In this document: piece after piece, positions 1-4,923 of the stretch | How positions within the stretch are numbered: the stretch's first letter is position 1 | Layout: every line of letters starts with the position of its first letter | Assembly (NCBI GenBank): GCA_016296565.1 | Contig: JAEDJB010000104.1 | Location: 1-6,606, forward strand | Source of the DNA: Oscillospiraceae bacterium | Lineage (GTDB): Bacteria > Bacillota > Clostridia > Oscillospirales > Oscillospiraceae | Reading direction: 5' to 3' | DNA: 6,606 nucleotides | Translations under genes and position numbers: made by a program | Notes under the pieces: model-generated | What the model saw: only the letters and a program-made list of their open reading frames with translations | Told to the model about the DNA's origin: nothing | Databases searched by the model: none

Positions 1-47
1 TGCGCCGGGACCCCAAGTAAAAACCCAAAGATGCCTGCAAAGCCCAA

Positions 48-173
48 TCAGCCGCCTAAGTTGCTGCTGTACTTGCCGCCGTTCTGCTTGTTCTGGCTCT
101 TGTCCTTCTGCTGCTGTTGCTGCTGAGACTGGCCGAACTGGCTGGAGGACTTGTTTTCCTTCTTCTGGCTCAT
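48..173 (-). CDS. Small Gln/Lys/Ser/Asn-rich hydrophilic protein, possible spore protein
   Basis: A 41-residue reading frame on the minus strand with ATG at 173 and TGA at 50-48. The ribosome binding site AAGGAGA (minus strand, plus positions 181-187) sits 7 nt before the ATG, which supports real translation despite the small size. The protein begins MSQKKENK, has six Gln in a row at residues 17-22, and contains 11 Gln, 8 Ser, 7 Lys and 4 Asn, no Cys and no hydrophobic segment. This makes it strongly hydrophilic and probably disordered. Composition and size recall gamma-type small acid-soluble spore proteins, but I see no repeat typical of that family, so this is inference. A sigma-F/G-like promoter upstream fits forespore expression. 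The same frame continues after the TGA with hydrophobic codons to the window edge. The gene is transcribed divergently from the response regulator. Confidence 0.7.
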   Translation of the reverse strand: MSQKKENKSSSQFGQSQQQQQQKDKSQNKQNGGKYSSNLGG

Positions 174-204
174 GTTCACATCTCCTTTCCAAAAGGTTCA
201 CCCA

Positions 205-234
205 TACTATCCCCACCGGGCCGCCGGCTTATAC
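205..234 (-). promoter_or_regulatory. Candidate sigma-F/sigma-G promoter for the small Gln-rich gene
   Basis: On the minus strand GTATA (plus 230-234) is followed after 15 nt by GGGGATAGTA (plus 205-214). The recalled Bacillus forespore consensus is GYATA, about 15 nt, GGnnAnAHTR. Every fixed position matches except H, which is G here. Transcription would begin near plus 198, leaving a leader of about 25 nt that carries the ribosome binding site. The assignment rests on consensus matching only. Confidence 0.45.
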
Positions 235-239
235 TTCCC

Positions 240-292
240 TTGACGAAAATTTTGTTCCATGCCTAGATTTGTTCAAACTTTTCTGCTATGCT
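240..292 (+). promoter_or_regulatory. Candidate sigma-A promoter(s) of the two-component operon
   Basis: TTGACG (240-245) is followed after 18 nt by TAGATT (264-269), four of six matches to the -10 consensus. A second option is the extended -10 TGCTATGCT (284-292), which has no good -35. Both lie in an AT-rich island in otherwise GC-rich DNA, 40-90 nt before the response regulator. I cannot decide between them. Confidence 0.4.
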
Positions 293-331
293 GAGTCTTA
301 CTGAAAATTCCCACAGAAAGCAGGTGTCCCT

Positions 332-1021
332 ATGGCAAGAAAAGTGCTCATCGTAGAGGACGAGGCCAACATCGCCGAGCTGGTGAACCTCTACCTGAAG
401 AAGGAAGGCTATGAGACCATGGTGGCCGGCGACGGCGGCAAGGCTCTGGAGCTGTACCGCTCCTTCCGCCCCGACCTGGTCCTTCTGGATATCATGCTCC
501 CGGTGATGGACGGCTGGGCCGTCTGCTCCAAGATCCGGGAGACCGACAAGACCCCCATCATCATGCTCACCGCCAAGGGCGAGACCATCGACAAGGTGGC
601 CGGCCTGGAGATGGGGGCGGACGACTATATCGTAAAGCCCTTCGAGATGAAGGAGCTGCTGGCCCGGGTCCACGCCGTCCTCCGCCGCCTGGGGGACGAG
701 GAGGAGAAAACCCGCCGCCTCACCTTCGACGGCCTGGTGATCAACCTGGACTCCTACGAGCTGGAGGTCCGGGGCAAGCGGGTGGACACGCCCCCCAAGG
801 AGCTGGAGCTTCTGTTCCACCTGGCCTCCTCCCCCAACCGGGTGTTCACCCGGAACCAGCTGCTGGACGAGGTCTGGGGCTTTGACTACTTCGGCGACTC
901 CCGCACCGTGGACGTGCACATCAAGCGCCTGCGGGAAAAGCTGGAGGGGGTCAGCGACCAGTGGTCCCTGAAAACCGTCTGGGGTGTGGGCTACAAGTTC
1001 GAGCTTCACACCAACGCCTGA
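332..1021 (+). CDS. Two-component response regulator, OmpR/PhoB family
   Basis: A 229-residue cytoplasmic transcription regulator activated by phosphorylation, presumably by the kinase encoded just downstream. Residues 1-120 form the receiver domain. The acidic pair is E9/D10, the phospho-acceptor is D53 (in LLDIMLPVMDG), the switch Thr is T80, and the conserved Lys is K102 in the KPF motif. Residues about 130-225 form the winged-helix DNA-binding domain, with the typical stretch TVDVHIKRLREKL and the C-terminal VWGVGYKF. Length and architecture are full and normal. The start is ATG 332, 5 nt after AGGTG (322-326). The stop is 20 nt before the kinase gene, so both form one operon. The domain structure is like PhoP, ResD and WalR, but sequence alone does not show which regulon it controls. 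Confidence 0.97.
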   Translation: MARKVLIVEDEANIAELVNLYLKKEGYETMVAGDGGKALELYRSFRPDLVLLDIMLPVMDGWAVCSKIRETDKTPIIMLTAKGETIDKVAGLEMGADDYIVKPFEMKELLARVHAVLRRLGDEEEKTRRLTFDGLVINLDSYELEVRGKRVDTPPKELELLFHLASSPNRVFTRNQLLDEVWGFDYFGDSRTVDVHIKRLREKLEGVSDQWSLKTVWGVGYKFELHTNA

Positions 1022-1041
1022 CCCCTCAAGGAGGTCCTTCC

Positions 1042-2511
1042 ATGAAAAAACGGACCAGCATGTACGCCCGGCAGCTGATGGTGGTGGTGAGTCTCATCGC
1101 CCTGTGCATCACCCTGCTGGGGGTAGGCTTTCTCACCCTGACCTATCGCTACCACAAAACCGAGAGCTGGAAGACCCTGGAGCGGGACGCCACCTACATC
1201 TCCTACTACGCCAACGCCGCCCTCAGCGAGGGGATGACCCTCTCCTCAGAGCACTTCCGCTCCTACATCGCCTCGGTGGCCATGATTACCGACTCCACCG
1301 TCCTGCTCTGCCAGCCCGACGGCCGCATTGTCTACGCCGCCGGCAGCAACCTGCCCCCGGAGGACACCCTTCTGGGTGCCAGGGTTCCCTCCTGGGCGGT
1401 GAACCAGCTCATGACCAACATGACCTACAGCGGCACCACCACCTTCAACAACCTGCTCACCACCGAGAGCTTCGTCACCGGCGTCCCCATCCTCACCTAC
1501 ACCGTGGACCCCATCACCGGGGAAAAGATTACCAGCGACAGCCCCACCGGCATCCTCTTCATCGCCTCGGACGCCTCCTCCCTGCTGGCCTTCATGCGCA
1601 GCACCTTCCAGCTGTTCTGCATCACCGCCGTGGCGGTGCTGCTGATCTCCGTGATCATCTGCTCCGTGGCGGTGCAGCGGATTGTGGACCCCCTGAAGGG
1701 CATGAGCCAGGCGGCCTATCAATTCGCCCACGGGGAGGTGGACACCCGCTTCACCGAGTACGCCAACCGCCGGGACGAGATCGGCGAGTTGGCGGCGGCC
1801 TTCAACGCCATGGCGGACTCCCTGGCCCAGGCGGAGCAGAAGCGCAGCGAGTTTGTGGCCAACGTGTCCCACGAGCTGAAAACCCCCATGACCACCATTG
1901 CCGGCTTTGCCGAGGGCATTCTGGACGGCACCATCCCCCCGGAGAAGGAGCGGGAGTCCCTCCAGGTGATCTCCTCGGAGACCCGCCGCCTCTCCCGGCT
2001 GGTCCGCCGGATGCTGGACCTGTCCCGGCTGCAATCCTCGGAGCGGGTGGCCGCCCAGGAGCAGTTCGACGCGGCGGAGATTCTTCTCCGGGTGCTGGTG
2101 AGCCTGGAGGCCAAGATCACGGAAAAGGACCTGGACGTGCAGACCGACCTGCCCGACGGCCCCGTGATGGTCTGGGGCGACCCGGACGCGGTGACCCAGG
2201 TGTGCTACAACCTGCTGGACAACGCGGTAAAATTCGCCGTTCCCCAGGGCCGCCTGACCTTAAAGATCACCACCCGGGGGGGCAAGGCCTACATCGCCAT
2301 CGGCAACCAGGGGGAGACCATCCCTCCCGACCAGCTCACCCACATCTTCGACCGTTTCCACAAGGCGGACAGCTCCCGCTCCTCCCACAAGGAGGGGGTT
2401 GGCCTGGGGCTGTACATTGTGAAAACCATCCTGAACACCTACAAGGAAGACATCACCGTCACCAGCCAGGACAACTTCACCGAGTTTACCTTCACCCTGT
2501 CTGAAGTGTGA
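1042..2511 (+). CDS. Membrane sensor histidine kinase with HAMP domain
   Basis: A 489-residue sensor kinase, partner of the preceding response regulator. The start is ATG 1042, 6 nt after a near-perfect AAGGAGGT (1028-1035). A membrane segment lies at about residues 12-33, an extracytoplasmic sensor region at about 37-187, and a second membrane segment at about 190-211. HAMP follows at about 212-266 (with DEIGEL at 245-250), then the dimerisation/phosphorylation helix with SHELKTP (phospho-acceptor H277). The catalytic ATPase domain has N-box N390/N394 (NLLDNAVKF), the F-box HIFDRFHKAD and an intact G2 box GVGLGL (452-457). The G1 box is unusual: where DxGxGI is expected the sequence is NQGETI (N422), so the adenine-contacting Asp is replaced by Asn and the last Gly by Thr. 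The H-box is intact, so I expect an active kinase. The sensor region shows no ligand site that I recognise. Confidence 0.95.
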   Translation: MKKRTSMYARQLMVVVSLIALCITLLGVGFLTLTYRYHKTESWKTLERDATYISYYANAALSEGMTLSSEHFRSYIASVAMITDSTVLLCQPDGRIVYAAGSNLPPEDTLLGARVPSWAVNQLMTNMTYSGTTTFNNLLTTESFVTGVPILTYTVDPITGEKITSDSPTGILFIASDASSLLAFMRSTFQLFCITAVAVLLISVIICSVAVQRIVDPLKGMSQAAYQFAHGEVDTRFTEYANRRDEIGELAAAFNAMADSLAQAEQKRSEFVANVSHELKTPMTTIAGFAEGILDGTIPPEKERESLQVISSETRRLSRLVRRMLDLSRLQSSERVAAQEQFDAAEILLRVLVSLEAKITEKDLDVQTDLPDGPVMVWGDPDAVTQVCYNLLDNAVKFAVPQGRLTLKITTRGGKAYIAIGNQGETIPPDQLTHIFDRFHKADSSRSSHKEGVGLGLYIVKTILNTYKEDITVTSQDNFTEFTFTLSEV

Positions 2512-2523
2512 GTTTTCTGCATT

Positions 2524-2576
2524 GGGCCCCCCGCTGGATTCCCAGACCCTCTGGAAATCCGCAGGGGGCCTCTTTT
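2524..2576 (+). terminator. Intrinsic terminator after the two-component operon
   Basis: A long interrupted hairpin begins 13 nt after the kinase stop. GGCCCCC (2525-2531) pairs with GGGGGCC (2564-2570), GC with GC (2533-2534/2561-2562), GGATT (2536-2540) with AATCC (2556-2560), and CCAG (2542-2545) with CTGG (2551-2554), closing a 5-nt loop. TCTTTT follows at 2571-2576. It separates the kinase from the next promoter at 2630. Confidence 0.85.
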
Positions 2577-2629
2577 GCCCATACCCGCAGGGGCGATCTG
2601 TGTTTGCCCGCAGATTTTCCCCACCCCCC

Positions 2630-2658
2630 TTGACAAACATCCCCTTCTCTGATACTCT
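2630..2658 (+). promoter_or_regulatory. Sigma-A promoter of the membrane protein/regulator operon
   Basis: A consensus -35 TTGACA (2630-2635), a 17-nt spacer and -10 TACTCT (2653-2658) preceded by the extended TG (2650-2651). Transcription would start near 2665, giving a leader of about 28 nt with AAGGAG (2679-2684). The -10 lies inside a perfect palindrome, so the promoter is probably repressible. Confidence 0.75.
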
Positions 2659-2671
2659 ATTCTATAGAGTA
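2653..2671. promoter_or_regulatory. Perfect palindromic operator overlapping -10 and start site
   Basis: TACTCTAT (2653-2660), a 3-nt centre TCT (2661-2663) and ATAGAGTA (2664-2671) form an inverted repeat with 8-bp perfect arms. It covers the -10 box and the predicted start of transcription. A dimeric winged-helix protein is encoded as the second gene of the operon (3441-3740), so the natural inference is autorepression by that protein. No second copy was seen in the window. Confidence 0.65.
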
Positions 2672-2692
2672 ATCTTGAAAGGAGAGTTATCC

Positions 2693-3436
2693 ATGAACAC
2701 CCCCGCCACCGACCTCACCGCCGCCCGGGACGACCTGCGGTTTATCCGGGAGGTTCTGGACCGCACCGCCCCCTCCTTCCGCCCCCTGGCCCCCTCCTTC
2801 TTCCGGGCTGGGCTGGTCTGGCTCCTGTTCGCCCTGCTGAGCTTCTCCGTCTCCGGCCTGGACCTGCTGGCCTACCTGTGGCCCTCCCTCAGCGCCCTCC
2901 AGCTTTTCGGGGCCGCCCGTCCCATCCTGGGGGACCTCTTCCAGTGGGGCCTGCTCCTGTTCTGCCTGGTGCTGTGCCTGCTCTGGCAGCGGGAGAAGCG
3001 AGCCTTGGCCAAACTCCCCCGGCTGCTTCTCTCCGTCTGGCAGGTGGCCCTTCTCCTGCTGCTGGTGTTCACCGTCCTGACGGAGCTGGCCCTGTCCATG
3101 CACAGCGGCATAACCACCTTCGGCAGCGAGGGCTCCTTCTCCGACTTCATCCGCATGGCCTGCTGGGCCTTCCAGTGGGCGGCCCCCCTCTTTTTCCCCA
3201 TGATCCCCTTGCTTCTCACCGCCGTGGTGCTGGAGGATAAGCCCCTGGGCTGCCTGGGGCTGGTCATCCTGGTCCTGTGCCTTGCCTACCTGGCCCTGAA
3301 CCTGATCCCCGGGGCTGTGGCCGGGCCGTTCCCGCTGATCTTTTCCGCCCTTGTGGCCCTGGTGAAGGACTTTCTGCCCCCCATCGCCCTGCTCCTCACC
3401 GCCCGCCGCCTGAAAAAGCTGCCGGAAGGGGCGTGA
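2693..3436 (+). CDS. Multi-pass membrane protein of unknown function
   Basis: A 247-residue very hydrophobic protein. ATG 2693 is chosen because AAGGAG (2679-2684) lies 8 nt before it; the longer in-frame ATG at 2522 lies at the preceding terminator and upstream of the promoter. Residues 1-36 are polar (with DDLRFIREVLDRTAPSF) and probably cytoplasmic. Membrane segments are visible at about 37-57, 82-98, 110-133, 158-180, 186-205 and 212-236, so about six. A charged stretch (WQREKRALAKLPR) lies between segments 2 and 3, and the C-terminus (RRLKK) is basic. There is no ATP-binding, transporter or enzyme motif. The winged-helix regulator follows 4 nt downstream. A short polar N-terminus of this kind followed by several membrane helices is a common partner of such regulators, but no function is established to my knowledge. 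It could be a small stress or envelope sensor or an export component. Confidence 0.85.
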   Translation: MNTPATDLTAARDDLRFIREVLDRTAPSFRPLAPSFFRAGLVWLLFALLSFSVSGLDLLAYLWPSLSALQLFGAARPILGDLFQWGLLLFCLVLCLLWQREKRALAKLPRLLLSVWQVALLLLLVFTVLTELALSMHSGITTFGSEGSFSDFIRMACWAFQWAAPLFFPMIPLLLTAVVLEDKPLGCLGLVILVLCLAYLALNLIPGAVAGPFPLIFSALVALVKDFLPPIALLLTARRLKKLPEGA

Positions 3437-3440
3437 GACC

Positions 3441-3740
3441 GTGGAGCTGTCCCAGATCCCTTCCGCCTTTCAGTCCCGCCTGCGGCTGTCGGTGATCGCC
3501 GCCCTTCTCTCCGGCCCCCAGACCTTCCGTGCCCTCCAGGACCTCACCGGGGCCACCCCCGGCAACCTGGGCAAGCAGATGGAGCTGCTGGAGGCTGAGG
3601 GCTACGTCCAGAGCCAGAAGGCCTTCGTGGGCCGGCGGCCCAGCACCACCTACCGGCTGCTCCCCTTCGGCCGGGAGCAGTTCACCCAGTATGTGGCCCT
3701 GCTGGCCTCCATCCTGGACCAGGCCCCGCCGGAGCCTTGA
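3441..3740 (+). CDS. Winged-helix DNA-binding transcriptional regulator (HTH_34-like)
   Basis: A 99-residue protein made up almost entirely of one winged-helix domain. The start is GTG 3441, 9 nt after a GGAAGGGG purine tract (3424-3431) and 4 nt after the membrane protein stop, so translation is probably coupled. It begins with a helix (FQSRLRLSVIAALLSG, residues 10-25). A helix-turn-helix follows at about 28-52, with a recognition helix in TPGNLGKQMELLEAEGYV. The wing is at about 57-72 (SQKAFVGRRPSTTYRL), then a C-terminal dimerisation helix at about 77-94. This pattern matches the small MarR/ArsR-like domain family PF13601 by recollection. The best candidate target is the palindrome in the promoter of its own operon. 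No metal-binding Cys cluster is present, so an ArsR-type metal sensor is unlikely. Confidence 0.88.
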   Translation: MELSQIPSAFQSRLRLSVIAALLSGPQTFRALQDLTGATPGNLGKQMELLEAEGYVQSQKAFVGRRPSTTYRLLPFGREQFTQYVALLASILDQAPPEP

Positions 3741-3765
3741 CTTTCCCCAAAAGTCGTGCTATGGT
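3737..3765 (+). promoter_or_regulatory. Sigma-A promoter of the rubrerythrin gene
   Basis: TTGACT (3737-3742) overlaps the TGA stop of the regulator gene. It is followed after 17 nt by TATGGT (3760-3765) with the extended TG (3757-3758). The start site would be near 3772. The -35 and spacer hold a 6-bp inverted repeat, GACTTT (3739-3744) and AAAGTC (3750-3755), a possible operator. Confidence 0.65.
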
Positions 3766-3772
3766 AAAGCCA

Positions 3773-3827
3773 CAGCGTGCCGCGTAACTGCGTAAGTCCA
3801 GTTGCCGCGGCACGCTGCTATTTTTTT
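3773..3827 (+). terminator. Terminator-like hairpin at the 5' end of the rubrerythrin transcript
   Basis: CAGCGTGCCGCG (3773-3784) pairs perfectly over 12 bp with CGCGGCACGCTG (3806-3817). Inside it AACTG (3786-3790) pairs with CAGTT (3799-3803), leaving an 8-nt loop. After CTA comes a run of seven T (3821-3827). It can end readthrough transcripts from the upstream operon. Because it starts at the predicted rubrerythrin start site and precedes the ribosome binding site, it could also act as an attenuator or as a 5' stabilising stem. Confidence 0.75.
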
Positions 3828-3845
3828 GCTATGGAGGCGATTTCT

Positions 3846-4511
3846 ATGGAACAATGGAAATGCAGCGTGTGTGGTTACGTCCACGAGGGGCCCCTGCCCG
3901 CAGACTTTATCTGCCCCGTCTGCTCCCACGGCGGCTCGTTTTTTAACAAGGTAGAGGAAGCCGCGGCTCCCGCCGCCGGGAAATATGCCGGCACCAAGAC
4001 CGAGCAGAACCTGCGGGAGGCCTTCTCCGGGGAGAGCGAAGCCCGGAACAAGTACACCTTCTTCGCCGCCGTTGCCCGGCAGGAGGGCTATGAGCAGCTG
4101 GCAGAGCTCTTCCTCACCACCGCCCGGAACGAGCAGGAGCACGCCCGGATCTGGTTCCAGGCCCTGGGGGGCATCGGCGGCACCGCCGCCAACCTGCTCT
4201 CCGCCGCCGAGGGGGAGCACTACGAGTGGACGGAGATGTACGGCCGCATGGCCAGGGACGCCGAGGAAGAGGGCTTCCCCGAGATGGCCGAGGCCTTCCG
4301 CCGGGTGGGCGAGATCGAAAAGGCCCACGAGGAGCGCTACCGCAAGCTGCTGAACAACGTGGAGATGCAGCAGGTCTTTGCCAAGAGCGGCCAGACCATG
4401 TGGGAGTGCCGGGTCTGCGGCCACCTGGTGGTGGGCACCCAGGCCCCCGAGACCTGCCCGGTCTGCAAGCACAGCCAGAGCTTCTTTGAGGTTCGGAAGG
4501 AAAACTATTAA
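3846..4511 (+). CDS. Rubrerythrin with N- and C-terminal rubredoxin domains (NADH peroxidase type)
   Basis: A 221-residue cytoplasmic non-haem iron protein that reduces hydrogen peroxide to water with electrons passed through rubredoxin centres, a main oxidative defence of anaerobes. ATG 3846 is chosen because GGAGG (3833-3837) lies 8 nt before it; the in-frame ATG 3831 overlaps that site. Residues 1-35 are a short rubredoxin-like domain (C6, C9, C23, C26). Residues about 50-175 form the four-helix diiron domain, with probable ligands E63 (GES), E96/H99 (ExxH), E127/E130 and E158/H161 (second ExxH). Residues 185-217 are a second rubredoxin domain (C188, C191, C204, C207). Classical rubrerythrin of about 190 residues has only the C-terminal domain and reverse rubrerythrin only the N-terminal one, so this form carries both. 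An Ala-rich linker (37-46) joins domain one to the core. It appears to be transcribed alone. Confidence 0.95.
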   Translation: MEQWKCSVCGYVHEGPLPADFICPVCSHGGSFFNKVEEAAAPAAGKYAGTKTEQNLREAFSGESEARNKYTFFAAVARQEGYEQLAELFLTTARNEQEHARIWFQALGGIGGTAANLLSAAEGEHYEWTEMYGRMARDAEEEGFPEMAEAFRRVGEIEKAHEERYRKLLNNVEMQQVFAKSGQTMWECRVCGHLVVGTQAPETCPVCKHSQSFFEVRKENY

Positions 4512-4531
4512 GCCTGCCTGCCCGGCAGGGG

Positions 4532-4593
4532 CCCCATTTCTTTCAAGAAATGGGGGAAAGAAGACCAAAGGGGGAGAGGTTCTCCCCCTTTGG
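4532..4593. repeat. Paired perfect hairpins downstream of rubrerythrin
   Basis: Two perfect inverted repeats stand 9 nt apart. CCCCATTTCT (4532-4541) pairs with AGAAATGGGG (4546-4555) around a 4-nt loop. CCAAAGGGGGAGA (4565-4577) pairs with TCTCCCCCTTTGG (4581-4593) around a 3-nt loop. Neither is followed by a T tract, so they are not ordinary terminators. Sequences of this type recur between genes in related gut Clostridia as far as I recall, which suggests an interspersed element. Confidence 0.6.
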
Positions 4594-4613
4594 ATTCCCT
4601 CTCTCTGGTGGGT

Positions 4614-4643
4614 GGAAGCCTGCCGGGGAGGGGCTTTCTTTTT
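4614..4643 (+). terminator. Weak candidate terminator for the rubrerythrin transcript
   Basis: GGAAGCC (4614-4620) can pair with GGCTTTC (4632-4638), including one G-U pair, across an 11-nt loop, followed by TTTTT (4639-4643). The stem is short and about 100 nt beyond the stop codon, so the call is tentative. Confidence 0.35.
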
Positions 4644-4681
4644 ACCTGGCCTGCGGCCCTTTGCCGGAACGCCTGCAGAAA

Positions 4682-4704
4682 GCGCGCCCACCGGCTGGGC
4701 GCGC
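4682..4704. repeat. GC-rich perfect inverted repeat
   Basis: GCGCGCCCA (4682-4690) and TGGGCGCGC (4696-4704) form a 9-bp perfect stem around the 5-nt loop CCGGC. No T tract follows. It lies inside the hairpin-rich gap and may be part of the same mosaic of repeats. Confidence 0.55.
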
Positions 4705-4734
4705 CATCCACTGGTCGGGTTTCTCAGCCTCAAA

Positions 4735-4787
4735 GGCTCCCCTGGAGAGGGGAGCTGTCAGCGAAGCTGACTGAGGGGTGCTCCCCT
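4735..4787. repeat. REP-like interspersed palindromic element
   Basis: The core is GCTCCCCT (4736-4743) paired with AGGGGAGC (4748-4755). It is followed by GTCAGC-GAA-GCTGAC (4757-4771), a compact hairpin with a three-base loop, and then TGAGGGG (4772-4778), which could compete to pair with the first CCCC arm. The phrase GGGAGCTGTCAGCGAAGC and the following CTGACTGAGGG are familiar to me as a repeat scattered between genes in Faecalibacterium and related Oscillospiraceae. That is recollection, not a search. No transposase or terminal duplication is visible here. Confidence 0.65.
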
Positions 4788-4861
4788 GGGAAAATTTACT
4801 CGGGAGCGCTGAAAAGGAACCGCGTCGGAGCCTGTTTCCTGCCAGGCCCCTTTTCCCCCTC

Positions 4862-4890
4862 ATACCCTGTCCTCTCCCCGCATATACATG
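4862..4890 (+). promoter_or_regulatory. Candidate sigma-E promoter of yabP-yabQ
   Basis: ATA (4862-4864) is followed after 18 nt by TATACATG (4883-4890), six of eight matches to the recalled mother-cell sigma-E -10 consensus CATACAHT. The first transcribed base would be near 4897, shortly before the AAAGGAAGG ribosome binding site (4909-4917). Sigma-E control is known for yabP-yabQ in Bacillus subtilis, which supports the reading. Confidence 0.45.
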
Positions 4891-4923
4891 TTCTACCAAC
4901 TCATCGGGAAAGGAAGGGATGCT

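Larger units (their letters stand above)
4512..4923. other. 412-nt intergenic region rich in hairpins, no gene
   Basis: No reading frame here has a credible start site and ribosome binding site together; the open frames crossing it are basic, low-complexity and contain the repeats. It holds a succession of inverted repeats: 4513-4518/4524-4529 (6 bp), 4532-4541/4546-4555 (10 bp), 4565-4577/4581-4593 (13 bp), 4614-4620/4632-4638 (7 bp with one G-U), 4682-4690/4696-4704 (9 bp), 4736-4743/4748-4755 (8 bp), 4757-4762/4766-4771 (6 bp) and 4780-4785/4802-4807 (6 bp). The right end (4862-4923) carries the yabP promoter and ribosome binding site. Confidence 0.75.

Noticed and set aside
203..210. CATACTAT on the plus strand as a sigma-E or sigma-G -10 for the response regulator
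   Set aside because: No matching -35 lies at the right distance, and the same bases are better explained as the minus-strand forespore promoter.
263..1009. Long minus-strand open frame opposite the response regulator
   Set aside because: It mirrors the codon pattern of a well-identified gene, has a composition rich in Gly, Val, Gln and His, no family motif and no ribosome binding site.
961..1041. Upstream ATG for the histidine kinase at 961
   Set aside because: It lies inside the response regulator gene and has no ribosome binding site; ATG 1042 follows AAGGAGGT at ideal spacing and starts before the first membrane helix.
984..2504. Second plus-strand open frame overlapping the histidine kinase
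   Set aside because: It is rich in Arg, Pro, Gly and His as expected for an out-of-frame reading of GC-rich DNA, and the kinase frame has all the family motifs.
2522..2692. N-terminal extension of the membrane protein from ATG 2522
   Set aside because: It would include the intrinsic terminator and the promoter of the operon; a good ribosome binding site marks ATG 2693.
3759..4733. Long minus-strand open frame opposite rubrerythrin
   Set aside because: It is a shadow of the rubrerythrin codons extended through the repeat block, with no recognisable domain.
4512..4860. CRISPR array or tRNA/rRNA in the hairpin-rich gap
   Set aside because: The hairpins differ in sequence and spacing, there are no regular direct repeats with spacers, and no cloverleaf or rRNA signature is visible.
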